From: a virus
Length of the DNA stretch: 48,875 nucleotides
Virus record (IMG/VR): IMGVR_UViG_3300032334_001083
Span: 1-48,875 of that record
Direction: 5' to 3' (one strand)
The notes below the pieces were generated by a model. The model ran no database searches. It was not told the origin of the DNA and saw only the letters and a program-made list of their open reading frames with translations. A program made the position numbers and the translations under genes. Below, piece by piece: positions 14,735 through 20,461 of the stretch (position 1 is its first letter; each line of letters starts with the position of its first letter).

Positions 14735-15202
14735 TTAATTGAATGATTGCACGACAGCCCTATTGCGAAATTCTCGCTTGGCGGCGCCTTTGATTTTCTC
14801 ATACGAGTCGCAAGCGCATTGGTCGCGCCAATATGTCCAAAGGGCGCCCCGCATTACTGATGCGACAGCCTTGCGATATTCAGTTGGCCAATACTGACCG
14901 ACGCAATAGTCTATAATGACAGCGCCCTTGTCATTGGTTGTTATTTCTAAACGTCCCGCAAAATTTCGCTTTGCCGCCTCAATAATATCATCAGCCGAAA
15001 TACCCGAAGCGCGACTAACGGCGCCTAGTAATTCTTCTGCTATGTGTCGATCTTTAGTGATAGCGCGAGACTCTGCGAAATAGGCCTTGCGCCCTTCAAC
15101 GTCTCTATAGTCGCTGATATAGTTTCTTGGCTCTAGCATTGGCCGCTTTGCTACGAAAGCATATAGGGCGCCAATGATTTCTTCTTTATTGATAGCTGTC
15201 AT
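14735..15202 (-). CDS. Conserved phage protein with GQYWPTEYR motif, 155 aa
   Basis: Contains RPMLEPRNYISDYRD near residue 20, then GRLEI..., and CVGQYWPTEYRKAV near 107. This order resembles a widespread uncharacterised phage/plasmid family that often travels with the YAWPGGYPL protein encoded next to it. Helical and basic C-terminus. Leader ACTGGAGTC. Confidence 0.7.
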   Translation of the reverse strand: MTAINKEEIIGALYAFVAKRPMLEPRNYISDYRDVEGRKAYFAESRAITKDRHIAEELLGAVSRASGISADDIIEAAKRNFAGRLEITTNDKGAVIIDYCVGQYWPTEYRKAVASVMRGALWTYWRDQCACDSYEKIKGAAKREFRNRAVVQSFN

Positions 15203-15225
15203 TTACGTGACTCCAGTTTGTTTGC

Positions 15226-15318
15226 TTAACCGAAAAAGAAAAAGAGACTAGCGGCGGCCATTAGTGGAACCCAAAGAGTAGCAGCCAATGTGAAGGCGAT
15301 TAGTTCAAGGGTTTGCAT
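15226..15318 (-). CDS. Tiny membrane protein, 30 aa
   Basis: Thirty codons almost entirely hydrophobic (LIAFTLAATLWVPLMAAASL then FFFFG). The leader ACAAACGGAATAC is a variant of the GGAGTC element. A single membrane helix; could be a holin-like or toxin-like peptide, unproven. Confidence 0.5.
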   Translation of the reverse strand: MQTLELIAFTLAATLWVPLMAAASLFFFFG

Positions 15319-15353
15319 TGGTGTATTCCGTTTGTTAGCGTTTGACTATCCAA

Positions 15354-15382
15354 AACGTATAGATGGGCTTGAACCTTGTCAA
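15354..15382 (-). promoter_or_regulatory. Putative promoter
   Basis: TTGACA, 17 bases, TACGTT on the minus strand (TATACG at 15 bases is the alternative -10). The downstream 21 bases are nearly identical to a second site about 920 bases away. Confidence 0.45.
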
Positions 15383-15402
15383 GCCTTAGTGATGATATTT
15401 TC

Positions 15403-15927
15403 TTAGATTAGGTTTGCTCTTTCAAAAGCCTTTAATCCTTCAAGATAGGGATCGAATTCTGTCCCTATACAAAGATTAAATAAACGATTCATATCGTAAT
15501 CATATTCTTTAAGATCATCAGAATTTAATCCGACTAATGAATTTGCGCTGTTATCGGGGTGAAATCCTATACCTAATAGCTTTACCCATCTATTAACTAT
15601 AGCTTCTATCTCGCGCTTAGGGCTTTCCAATTGTTCTAATATGTCCGACCATTGGTCCCCTTCAGCTATTGGACCGTCATTGTAATAGCCCGTGTTTTCG
15701 CCATTGGAATCGCCTCTCACGATTTGTATTCTTTCTCCATCAATGGAATGATCCCACAAATCTTTATCTTTTGGCGCTATCCATGCATAAAGATTTCTGC
15801 GTTTGTTATAGAAACAAGGACAGGCATCATTATGCCAAGATACGTCTTCCCATTCATCAGACAATAAAGGAATGTCGCTATCGGGGAATGACGGAAATTC
15901 TACTTTCCATTGTGGAGTATTGCTCAT
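15403..15927 (-). CDS. Hypothetical acidic protein, 174 aa
   Basis: Not recognised. Acidic with many Trp and Tyr (WKVEFPSFPDSDIPLLSDEW). The ATG at 15927 overlaps the upstream stop as ATGA and is preferred over an ATG five codons earlier. A coupled gene pair with the next entry. Confidence 0.6.
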   Translation of the reverse strand: MSNTPQWKVEFPSFPDSDIPLLSDEWEDVSWHNDACPCFYNKRRNLYAWIAPKDKDLWDHSIDGERIQIVRGDSNGENTGYYNDGPIAEGDQWSDILEQLESPKREIEAIVNRWVKLLGIGFHPDNSANSLVGLNSDDLKEYDYDMNRLFNLCIGTEFDPYLEGLKAFERANLI

Positions 15928-16238
15928 TTTAAATATTCCCATTCAGTAATCTTGATTGCGTTTTTAGCGTATTTCTTGCCAAGCTTTCTAAGCTCTTCGC
16001 CTAGCTTTCCATCTAACATCCATCTTGTTTGCTTAGACTGTAGAAAGTCTTTTATTTCTTCATCATTCCAGCCCTTAGCGTTTAATTCGGCGGCCATTGC
16101 ATTCCACAAATCAAAGCTAGGCATATTAAACGAATACATGCCCCATTCTGATTCATTCAAAGGGCCTATATGCCCCGTGCAATCATAGGGATCATTGTAT
16201 TCTGTGACATAGTGAGAGGGGGTTTTTTGCTCATACAT
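15924..16238 (-). CDS. Hypothetical protein, 104 aa
   Basis: MYEQKTPSHYVTEYNDPYDC start; a middle rich in aromatic residues and a helical basic end (LGKKYAKNAIKITEWEYLK). The start at 16238 follows CTGGAGTC; longer in-frame starts lack a ribosome site. Translationally coupled to the next gene. Confidence 0.6.
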   Translation of the reverse strand: MYEQKTPSHYVTEYNDPYDCTGHIGPLNESEWGMYSFNMPSFDLWNAMAAELNAKGWNDEEIKDFLQSKQTRWMLDGKLGEELRKLGKKYAKNAIKITEWEYLK

Positions 16239-16273
16239 AATCGACTCCAGTTTGTTTGTTTGACTATGCAAAA

Positions 16274-16303
16274 CGTATATCAAGAATCACTGAACCCTGT
16301 CAA
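16274..16303 (-). promoter_or_regulatory. Putative promoter
   Basis: TTGACA, 18 bases, TATACG on the minus strand, upstream of the coupled pair. GGTTCA follows the -35, as in the second copy at 15.37 kb. Confidence 0.45.
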
Positions 16304-16312
16304 GGGCTAAGG

Positions 16313-16399
16313 CTACCGTTTCCAATAGCGCAAAATCTGAAATCCTAGCACAATGACAAGGGCGCCGATTTCATAGAACAATGTCGCGCTGTCCATCAT
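16313..16399 (-). CDS. Tiny membrane protein, 28 aa
   Basis: MMDSATLFYEIGALVIVLGF then QILRYWKR: one membrane helix with a basic C-terminus. The start overlaps the upstream stop (ATGA) after GGAGAG. Confidence 0.5.
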   Translation of the reverse strand: MMDSATLFYEIGALVIVLGFQILRYWKR

Positions 16400-16587
16400 G
16401 TATCATCTCTCCATGATTTTGGGTTGTCTTGTTTGGTGACTTTGTATCCTAGGCGTTCAATAGCGTCCAAATCGCTATAGGTTAGGGTTTTCTTATTTAC
16501 CATTTCTGCGAATATCTTGGCTTTTTCGCAAACGGGATAAAAGAAGAAACGCCCATAAACCGACTTAGCATTAATTATGATTTCCAT
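16396..16587 (-). CDS. Small protein, 63 aa
   Basis: MEIIINAKSVYGRFFFYPVC then a helix with KTLTYSDLDAIERLGY. The N-terminal part resembles a small strand-rich family seen in phages and plasmids, function unknown. Ribosome site AGAGGA. Coupled to the tiny membrane protein that follows. Confidence 0.6.
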   Translation of the reverse strand: MEIIINAKSVYGRFFFYPVCEKAKIFAEMVNKKTLTYSDLDAIERLGYKVTKQDNPKSWRDDT

Positions 16588-16596
16588 GATTTCCTC

Positions 16597-16773
16597 TTAT
16601 TGTTCTGTTAAATTCCATAATGATATAAAGGCTTGAATCCATGCCCGTTGCATAGGAGTCATTTCTGCCACGTATTCATAAAGCAATTCATCAGCGGACA
16701 TGGAGGGGAATCCGTTTTCTGTTAACCATTCTCCATAACATTCCGTTAAATGCTCTATCTGTGATTTTCTCAT
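16597..16773 (-). CDS. Small helical acidic protein, 58 aa
   Basis: MRKSQIEHLTECYGEWLTEN then SMSADELLYEYVAEMTPMQR: helical, with a tryptophan-rich C-terminus. Leader AAGGAGTC fixes the start at 16773. Not recognised. Confidence 0.6.
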   Translation of the reverse strand: MRKSQIEHLTECYGEWLTENGFPSMSADELLYEYVAEMTPMQRAWIQAFISLWNLTEQ

Positions 16774-16783
16774 GATCGACTCC

Positions 16784-16945
16784 TTATTTGATTTTGTTTC
16801 CGATTGCGGCGCCAATGACTGCACCAATAGGGCCGCCAATGCAGAATCCGACAAATCCTAGAACAAACGTATTTCGGGTATTTTCTTTAGTTTTGACCAT
16901 TTCGTTTCTGATATCTTGATCATTTGGCTTATTTTCTTGCTGCAT
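16784..16945 (-). CDS. Glycine-zipper membrane protein, 53 aa
   Basis: A polar N-terminal 26 residues, then VLGFVGFCIGGPIGAVIGAA with GxxxG-spaced glycines, typical of a glycine-zipper membrane helix, and a short basic end. Leader TAGGAGTC. It could oligomerise in the membrane; function unknown. Confidence 0.6.
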   Translation of the reverse strand: MQQENKPNDQDIRNEMVKTKENTRNTFVLGFVGFCIGGPIGAVIGAAIGNKIK

Positions 16946-16954
16946 GATTGACTC

Positions 16955-17035
16955 CTAGTTTTTTAGAATTTTGCATACTGCTAAAATTGCCCAAACGATC
17001 ACAAACCCTTTGGCTAAAAAGTTAAATATTTCCAT
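16955..17035 (-). CDS. Tiny membrane protein, 26 aa
   Basis: MEIFNFLAKGFVIVWAILAV then CKILKN: a single helix. It has the full block leader (AACGGAGTC, four bases, ATG), which is the main reason to accept so short a frame. Confidence 0.5.
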   Translation of the reverse strand: MEIFNFLAKGFVIVWAILAVCKILKN

Positions 17036-17085
17036 GATTGACTCCGTTTAGTTTGGGGAAGAATGGGGCATAAGCGCCCCATCAT

Positions 17086-17142
17086 TTAGTTTGCAAGCGC
17101 CAAGAAAAGCGCAAAGGCTGATAATGAGACTAGGATTGTCAT
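17086..17142 (-). CDS. Possible 18-aa hydrophobic peptide
   Basis: MTILVSLSAFALFLALAN. Its ATG overlaps the stop of the secreted peptide gene (ATGA), which is the only positive sign. It may be chance. Confidence 0.25.
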   Translation of the reverse strand: MTILVSLSAFALFLALAN

Positions 17143-17258
17143 TGGCAAATGACTGTGCCGTTCACTAAAGTCGTGCATACAATTGTAGCCTTAGCAGGCG
17201 CCGCAAATGTAAAGATTGACGAAGCGGCAAGAGCAAGAGCAAGAATAAGAGCTTTCAT
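17139..17258 (-). CDS. Small exported peptide with signal sequence, 39 aa
   Basis: MKALILALALAASSIFTFAA then PAKA: a textbook Sec signal with a cleavage site after AKA near residue 24. The predicted mature peptide is only 15 residues (TIVCTTLVNGTVICQ) with two Cys able to form a disulfide. AAAGGA precedes the ATG. A longer plus-strand frame covers the same DNA but is poorer. An exported phage peptide could act on the envelope; unproven. Confidence 0.55.
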   Translation of the reverse strand: MKALILALALAASSIFTFAAPAKATIVCTTLVNGTVICQ

Positions 17259-17379
17259 TTTGTTGTCCTTTGTAAGTGTCTGTCAGGGCTTAATTGCCGC
17301 TGACAAGGTTCAATATAAATACATTATGTATAAATACAACAACAAAATTGATACATTGCGTATATTTAATGAATCCAGG

Positions 17380-17826
17380 CTAGGCTATTGAATCTGCATC
17401 GATTTTAAATTGCTCTTTGCCTTGAATCTCGTATAATAGGCGCAAATCAGACATGGGGATTAGGGCTATTTCTTTATTATTTGGGGTTTTTGGCAAATCA
17501 TCAATGGAGAAGAAATCGGCGCCAAGCCAAAGCCCGAAATGAGAGGGAAAGTAGAAAAGGACAGAATACGATTTCTCTGCCATGGCGGCCATTTTGGCTA
17601 TTTCTCGCAAATCCTCAATTTTAACTGGACAGGCTTTGATTTCGGGCAATGGTTTGCGGACTAATTGAACAAGGATGAAGGAAAGAAGCTTATTTGTAGC
17701 CTTGTCCTCTATTTCGTAAATTCTTAGATTGTGGGTGATTTTTCGGGCTATTCGTTTATTTGGTTGTAAGGTTAAAAGACGGGCAATAGCTGTTAGCTCT
17801 TGAGTGAATTCTTTGTCATTTTGCAT
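17380..17826 (-). CDS. Hypothetical protein, 148 aa
   Basis: Not recognised. Basic helical N-terminus (RLLTLQPNKRIARKITHNLR), then a strand-rich middle (LLSFILVQLV, SVLFYFPSHFGLWLGADF). The start is uncertain: ATG at 17826 or TTG at 17862, neither with a good ribosome site. It is the most upstream minus gene of the block and divergent from the terminase-side genes. Confidence 0.55.
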   Translation of the reverse strand: MQNDKEFTQELTAIARLLTLQPNKRIARKITHNLRIYEIEDKATNKLLSFILVQLVRKPLPEIKACPVKIEDLREIAKMAAMAEKSYSVLFYFPSHFGLWLGADFFSIDDLPKTPNNKEIALIPMSDLRLLYEIQGKEQFKIDADSIA

Positions 17827-17881
17827 AAGTGTGGGTTTATTGTATATTTCGGGCTTAGGCAATCATTTTGGGGTTTGATTG

Positions 17882-18058
17882 ATGGATGAAGCGGCAAAGG
17901 ATAGGCAAGAGTTGATTCAACTCCTTTCGGGGATATCGGATAAACTGGACGATATATCTAGTTTGCTTTCGGCATTGCCGCACAACGTAGCATACAAACA
18001 AGGGCTCCAAAGATTTCCGATAAACCCCGATAATGTAAGCTTGAAGGAATATAATTAA
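17882..18058 (+). CDS. Small protein, 58 aa
   Basis: MDEAAKDRQELIQLLSGISD then KLDDISSLLSALP: a helical heptad-like first half and an unstructured tail. GGGG lies eight bases before the ATG. Its stop overlaps the next start (TAATG). First gene of the short plus-strand operon leading to the small terminase. Confidence 0.55.
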   Translation: MDEAAKDRQELIQLLSGISDKLDDISSLLSALPHNVAYKQGLQRFPINPDNVSLKEYN

Positions 18059-18189
18059 TGCAATCCAAACGCCCTAGTCTTTTGGCATTATATCAAGCCT
18101 TATTGGACAAGGCGATTAGTGCAAACGATTTGCGGACTAGTCGCGCTGCCTTTCGGGCAATCGTCAAGTATATTAATGCAAATGGATAA
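18058..18189 (+). CDS. Small basic protein, 43 aa
   Basis: MQSKRPSLLALYQALLDKAI then SANDLRTSRAAFRAIVKYI: two basic amphipathic helices. Coupled to the gene before it. Not recognised. Confidence 0.5.
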   Translation: MQSKRPSLLALYQALLDKAISANDLRTSRAAFRAIVKYINANG

Positions 18190-18201
18190 GGGCTTTGAGA
18201 C

Positions 18202-18444
18202 ATGACTCCAACCCGTGAGAATATGATTAAACTAGCAAAGATTAAGATAGACTTAGATAGGCGCCTCAAGAGGCATGAGTTTTATCAATCTGAGATAGAC
18301 TTGGAGTTTTTGACGGCCAATTATTTAAAGATATTTGAATCGGCATTTTCGGCTGATAATCACAAGGCAGCAATTGAATGCCTTGAAGCTTTAGAAAGAC
18401 TTCATTTTCCGCCAAGCCTAAACAAACAAGTAAACAAGAGCTGA
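18202..18444 (+). CDS. Small helical protein, 80 aa
   Basis: Helical and charged throughout (MIKLAKIKIDLDRRLKRHEF; AAIECLEALERLHFPPS). No family assigned. It lies four bases upstream of the small terminase gene and in the same operon. Confidence 0.55.
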   Translation: MTPTRENMIKLAKIKIDLDRRLKRHEFYQSEIDLEFLTANYLKIFESAFSADNHKAAIECLEALERLHFPPSLNKQVNKS

Positions 18445-18448
18445 TGAC

Positions 18449-18871
18449 ATGCCACCCTTACCAAATCCAAGACAAGAGCTATTTTGCCAGAACCTAGTCA
18501 AAGGCAAATCAAAGGCCGAAGCTTATAGAGATGCTGGATATTCAGATGATAGGCACCATGCTCATAGGTTGGCCACAAAAGGCAACATCATGGAAAGATA
18601 TGCAGAACTGTTTGACGCGACTATTCCAGAGGTAAAATGGGATAGAGAAAACGCAAATAAACAATACACGGAGCTATTATTTAAGCTAAAACAAGCAAAT
18701 AAGCTTGAAGCGGCTGGACGTATTATGGATTCAATTTCAAGAGTCAATGGTTTGATAATTACAAGACATGAGACGGGAAAAGCGGGAGAATTTGAAGGCT
18801 TAACCGACTATGAATTGCTTGAACTGATAGCAGAACCGCTAGGCGACTCTCGCGCTGATGACTCTGAATAG
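18449..18871 (+). CDS. terS: Terminase small subunit
   Basis: 140 residues. The N-terminus PNPRQELFCQNLVKGKSKAE then AYRDAGYSDDRHHAHRLATK contains the helix-turn-helix typical of small terminase subunits (an F...V.G.S...A...AGYS pattern), followed by a helical oligomerisation region and an acidic C-terminus. It would recognise the packaging site and regulate the large subunit. It lies 1.6 kb before the large subunit, separated from it by a terminator, two small genes, a hairpin-rich gap and an endonuclease. Confidence 0.8.
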   Translation: MPPLPNPRQELFCQNLVKGKSKAEAYRDAGYSDDRHHAHRLATKGNIMERYAELFDATIPEVKWDRENANKQYTELLFKLKQANKLEAAGRIMDSISRVNGLIITRHETGKAGEFEGLTDYELLELIAEPLGDSRADDSE

Positions 18872-18959
18872 CGTTTAAATGGCTTTAGGAGGCCGCTGGT
18901 TCGTTTATTATAGCGCCAAGCTGGCATAGTAGCCAGGGCTATCAATCAAGGCATTGTAG

Positions 18960-18983
18960 GGGCGTTTCTGACGCCCTTTTATT
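18960..18983 (+). terminator. Rho-independent terminator
   Basis: GGGCGT and ACGCCC around TTCTG, followed by TTTTATTTT. Another hairpin, CTGGC/GCCAG, lies 40 bases upstream. It ends the small terminase operon. Confidence 0.85.
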
Positions 18984-19105
18984 TTGTGGTTTGTGGGTGG
19001 AGTCGGGTATAGTTGGAAATTAATACCAAGTTGGGATTAATTAATTCGGGCTGACATGGGGGTTGTAATGCTGCCAGAAATGTGACAATATAGCGCAACA
19101 ATAGG

Positions 19106-19119
19106 GACAATATATTGTC
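19106..19119. promoter_or_regulatory. Perfect 14-bp palindrome abutting a start codon
   Basis: GACAATATATTGTC is fully self-complementary and ends at the base before the ATG of the next gene. A half copy (GACAATATA) lies 22 bases upstream. It may be an operator for the GRP-motif protein encoded downstream. Confidence 0.45.
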
Positions 19120-19368
19120 ATGGGTTTGATGCATCAGATAAAGACTAGATCGACAAAAGCGGCCAAGTCTAAGCCGCAATCCGCTCCAGTTGATATTGAG
19201 GCAGAGTCTTTACCTAAGCCCATTGCCAAGCCTTTAGGCAAACGCAAGGCAGGGCGGCCAAGGATAGAGGATAAGGACAAGACTTTAGAGTCACAAAAGC
19301 CTTGGCAAGATTTGGGCATGTCAAAGCGGACATGGTTTAGGCGCCAAAAGGAATTGAGGGAAAGATGA
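19120..19368 (+). CDS. GRP-motif DNA-binding-like protein (copy 1)
   Basis: 82 residues. The basic N-terminus ends in KRKAGRPRIEDKDKTLESQK, an AT-hook-like GRP core, followed by PWQDLGMSKRTWFRRQKELR, an HTH-like end in which GMS-RTW-RRQ is the recognition pattern. The second half is repeated in the next gene. It probably binds AT-rich DNA; the target may be the palindrome at its own start. No good ribosome site is visible. Confidence 0.6.
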   Translation: MGLMHQIKTRSTKAAKSKPQSAPVDIEAESLPKPIAKPLGKRKAGRPRIEDKDKTLESQKPWQDLGMSKRTWFRRQKELRER

Positions 19369-19559
19369 TAGGCTATAACTATTTGCCGCAGACTATCGGG
19401 GAGCCATTGCCTAAACTAACTGGACAGCGCAAGAAAGGGCGGCCATTGGCAAAGGACAAGGGCAAGACGTTAGCGGCGCTAAAGCCTTGGTTAGCTGAAG
19501 GCATGAGTGAAAGGACATGGTATTACCGCCAAGCCAAGGACAAGGACAGCAACCCATGA
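19365..19559 (+). CDS. GRP-motif DNA-binding-like protein (copy 2)
   Basis: 64 residues, a paralogue of the gene before it: RKKGRPLAKDKGKTLAALKP then W..EGMSERTWYYRQ. The start overlaps the upstream stop by four bases. Tandem duplication followed by divergence is the likely origin. DNA binding is inferred. Confidence 0.6.
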   Translation: MIGYNYLPQTIGEPLPKLTGQRKKGRPLAKDKGKTLAALKPWLAEGMSERTWYYRQAKDKDSNP

Positions 19560-19946
19560 TATAATATAATCAATAGATCATATCCCCATATCTTTGGGGC
19601 TGGAAAATCAAGAGGCGATTTTTCCAGAGAAATCAGGCCATTCTCTAATAGAGAAAAAGAGGGGGTGCCAACCTTTTTTTATTTGAAGGGCAGGAGCTAG
19701 GAGCGCAGCGAGGACTCGCCAGCCCATATACCAATTTTTCAAATGACTGTAAACATACCATTTGAAAATCTTAATTTGAAAAGTAAAACATCAAACCAAT
19801 TTTAAAAAAAAGTCGCCATAAAAATTTCCAAAATTTTCTAACTGTTTGTAAACTAAAGTTGTGTGTTGTTTATCAATGTGGTAATAAAAAATGCCGCCAC
19901 CTGTTAGGGCAAGTGACGGCTTAACCTAAACCCAGTGGAGTGGGCT
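19560..19946. other. Noncoding region upstream of the large terminase side
   Basis: About 390 bases without a gene. Hairpins: CCCCA/TGGGG (19584-19599), CTGGAAAA/TTTTCCAG (19600-19627), TTCTCT/AGAGAA (19641-19655). Then a very AT-rich stretch with inverted repeat TTCAAATG/CATTTGAA (19738-19766), and GCCGCCAC/GTGACGGC (19893-19920, one mismatch). Placed between small and large terminase, it could contain the packaging site. Confidence 0.5.
19931..19944 (+). promoter_or_regulatory. Hairpin enclosing the ribosome site of endonuclease 2
   Basis: CCCA and TGGG pair around the loop GTGGAG, which holds the Shine-Dalgarno GGAG, six bases before the ATG. Confidence 0.4.
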
Positions 19947-20453
19947 ATGGCCAAGGAAGATCTTATAACGCATAGAGAGTTATTATCAATATTGGATTAC
20001 AATGCAGAGACAGGAGTGTTTACTTGGTTAGTGGCTAAATCAAGAAGATTGCATATTGGCGATGTGGCAGGGACAATTAATAACCGTGAGTACCGTATGA
20101 TAAATATAAATTTACGTTTATATTGTTCTCATAGACTTGCTTGGTTTTATGTTTATAAAGAGTGGCCCAAAAATCAAATTGATCATATAAATGGCATTAA
20201 AGACGATAACCGTATATCAAATCTGCGACTAGCAACAAATGCAGAAAATAATAGAAACAAAAAAATAACTAAAAGCAATACATCGGGATATAAAGGTGTT
20301 CATTGGAATAAGCGAAAAAATAAGTGGGATGCAAGGATAGGGTTAAATAAAAAAAGAATACGAATAGGCCGCTTTGATTGCCCAAAAAAAGCACATGAGG
20401 CATATTGCGAGGCGGCGGAAAAATTACATGGTGAATTCTCTAAAGCTGGATAG
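19947..20453 (+). CDS. HNH homing endonuclease with AP2 domain (copy 2)
   Basis: 168 residues. YNAETGVFTW start module, HNH core (HRLAWFYVYK..., IDHINGIKDDNRISNLRLAT) and AP2-like C-terminus (YKGVHWNKRKNKWDARIGL ... HEAYCEAAEKLHGEF). Start at the ATG after GGAG. It lies eight bases upstream of the large terminase gene, so it probably targets the terminase locus of relatives. Base composition is richer in A and T than the terminase gene, consistent with separate arrival. Confidence 0.9.
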   Translation: MAKEDLITHRELLSILDYNAETGVFTWLVAKSRRLHIGDVAGTINNREYRMININLRLYCSHRLAWFYVYKEWPKNQIDHINGIKDDNRISNLRLATNAENNRNKKITKSNTSGYKGVHWNKRKNKWDARIGLNKKRIRIGRFDCPKKAHEAYCEAAEKLHGEFSKAG

Positions 20454-20461
20454 TTACTAGG

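Larger units (their letters stand above)
15341..16279 (-). repeat. 21-bp promoter-proximal repeat, two copies
   Basis: Plus-strand TTTGACTAT[C/G]CAAAACGTATA occurs at 15341-15361 and 16259-16279 with one difference. Each copy lies between a TTGACA box and the first gene it would serve, so this looks like a duplicated promoter/operator. Confidence 0.6.
12320..17050 (-). repeat. Recurrent leader element GGAGTC before start codons
   Basis: On the minus strand, 12 starts in this block are preceded by GGAGTC at 2-8 bases: those at 12330, 12522, 13352, 13859, 14248, 14386, 14713, 15202, 16238, 16773, 16945 and 17035; the start at 15318 has GGAATAC. Upstream bases often read AAACAAAC. GGAG is the Shine-Dalgarno core; the constant TC makes it a GANTC site. 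The same element occurs before the GHKL gene at 1034, and as GGGAGTC before GcrA. Confidence 0.8.

Noticed and set aside
17149-17391. 80-codon plus-strand frame
   Set aside because: Antisense to a better minus-strand gene with a clear signal peptide and ribosome site; the end of the frame is low-complexity Tyr/Lys from AT-rich DNA.
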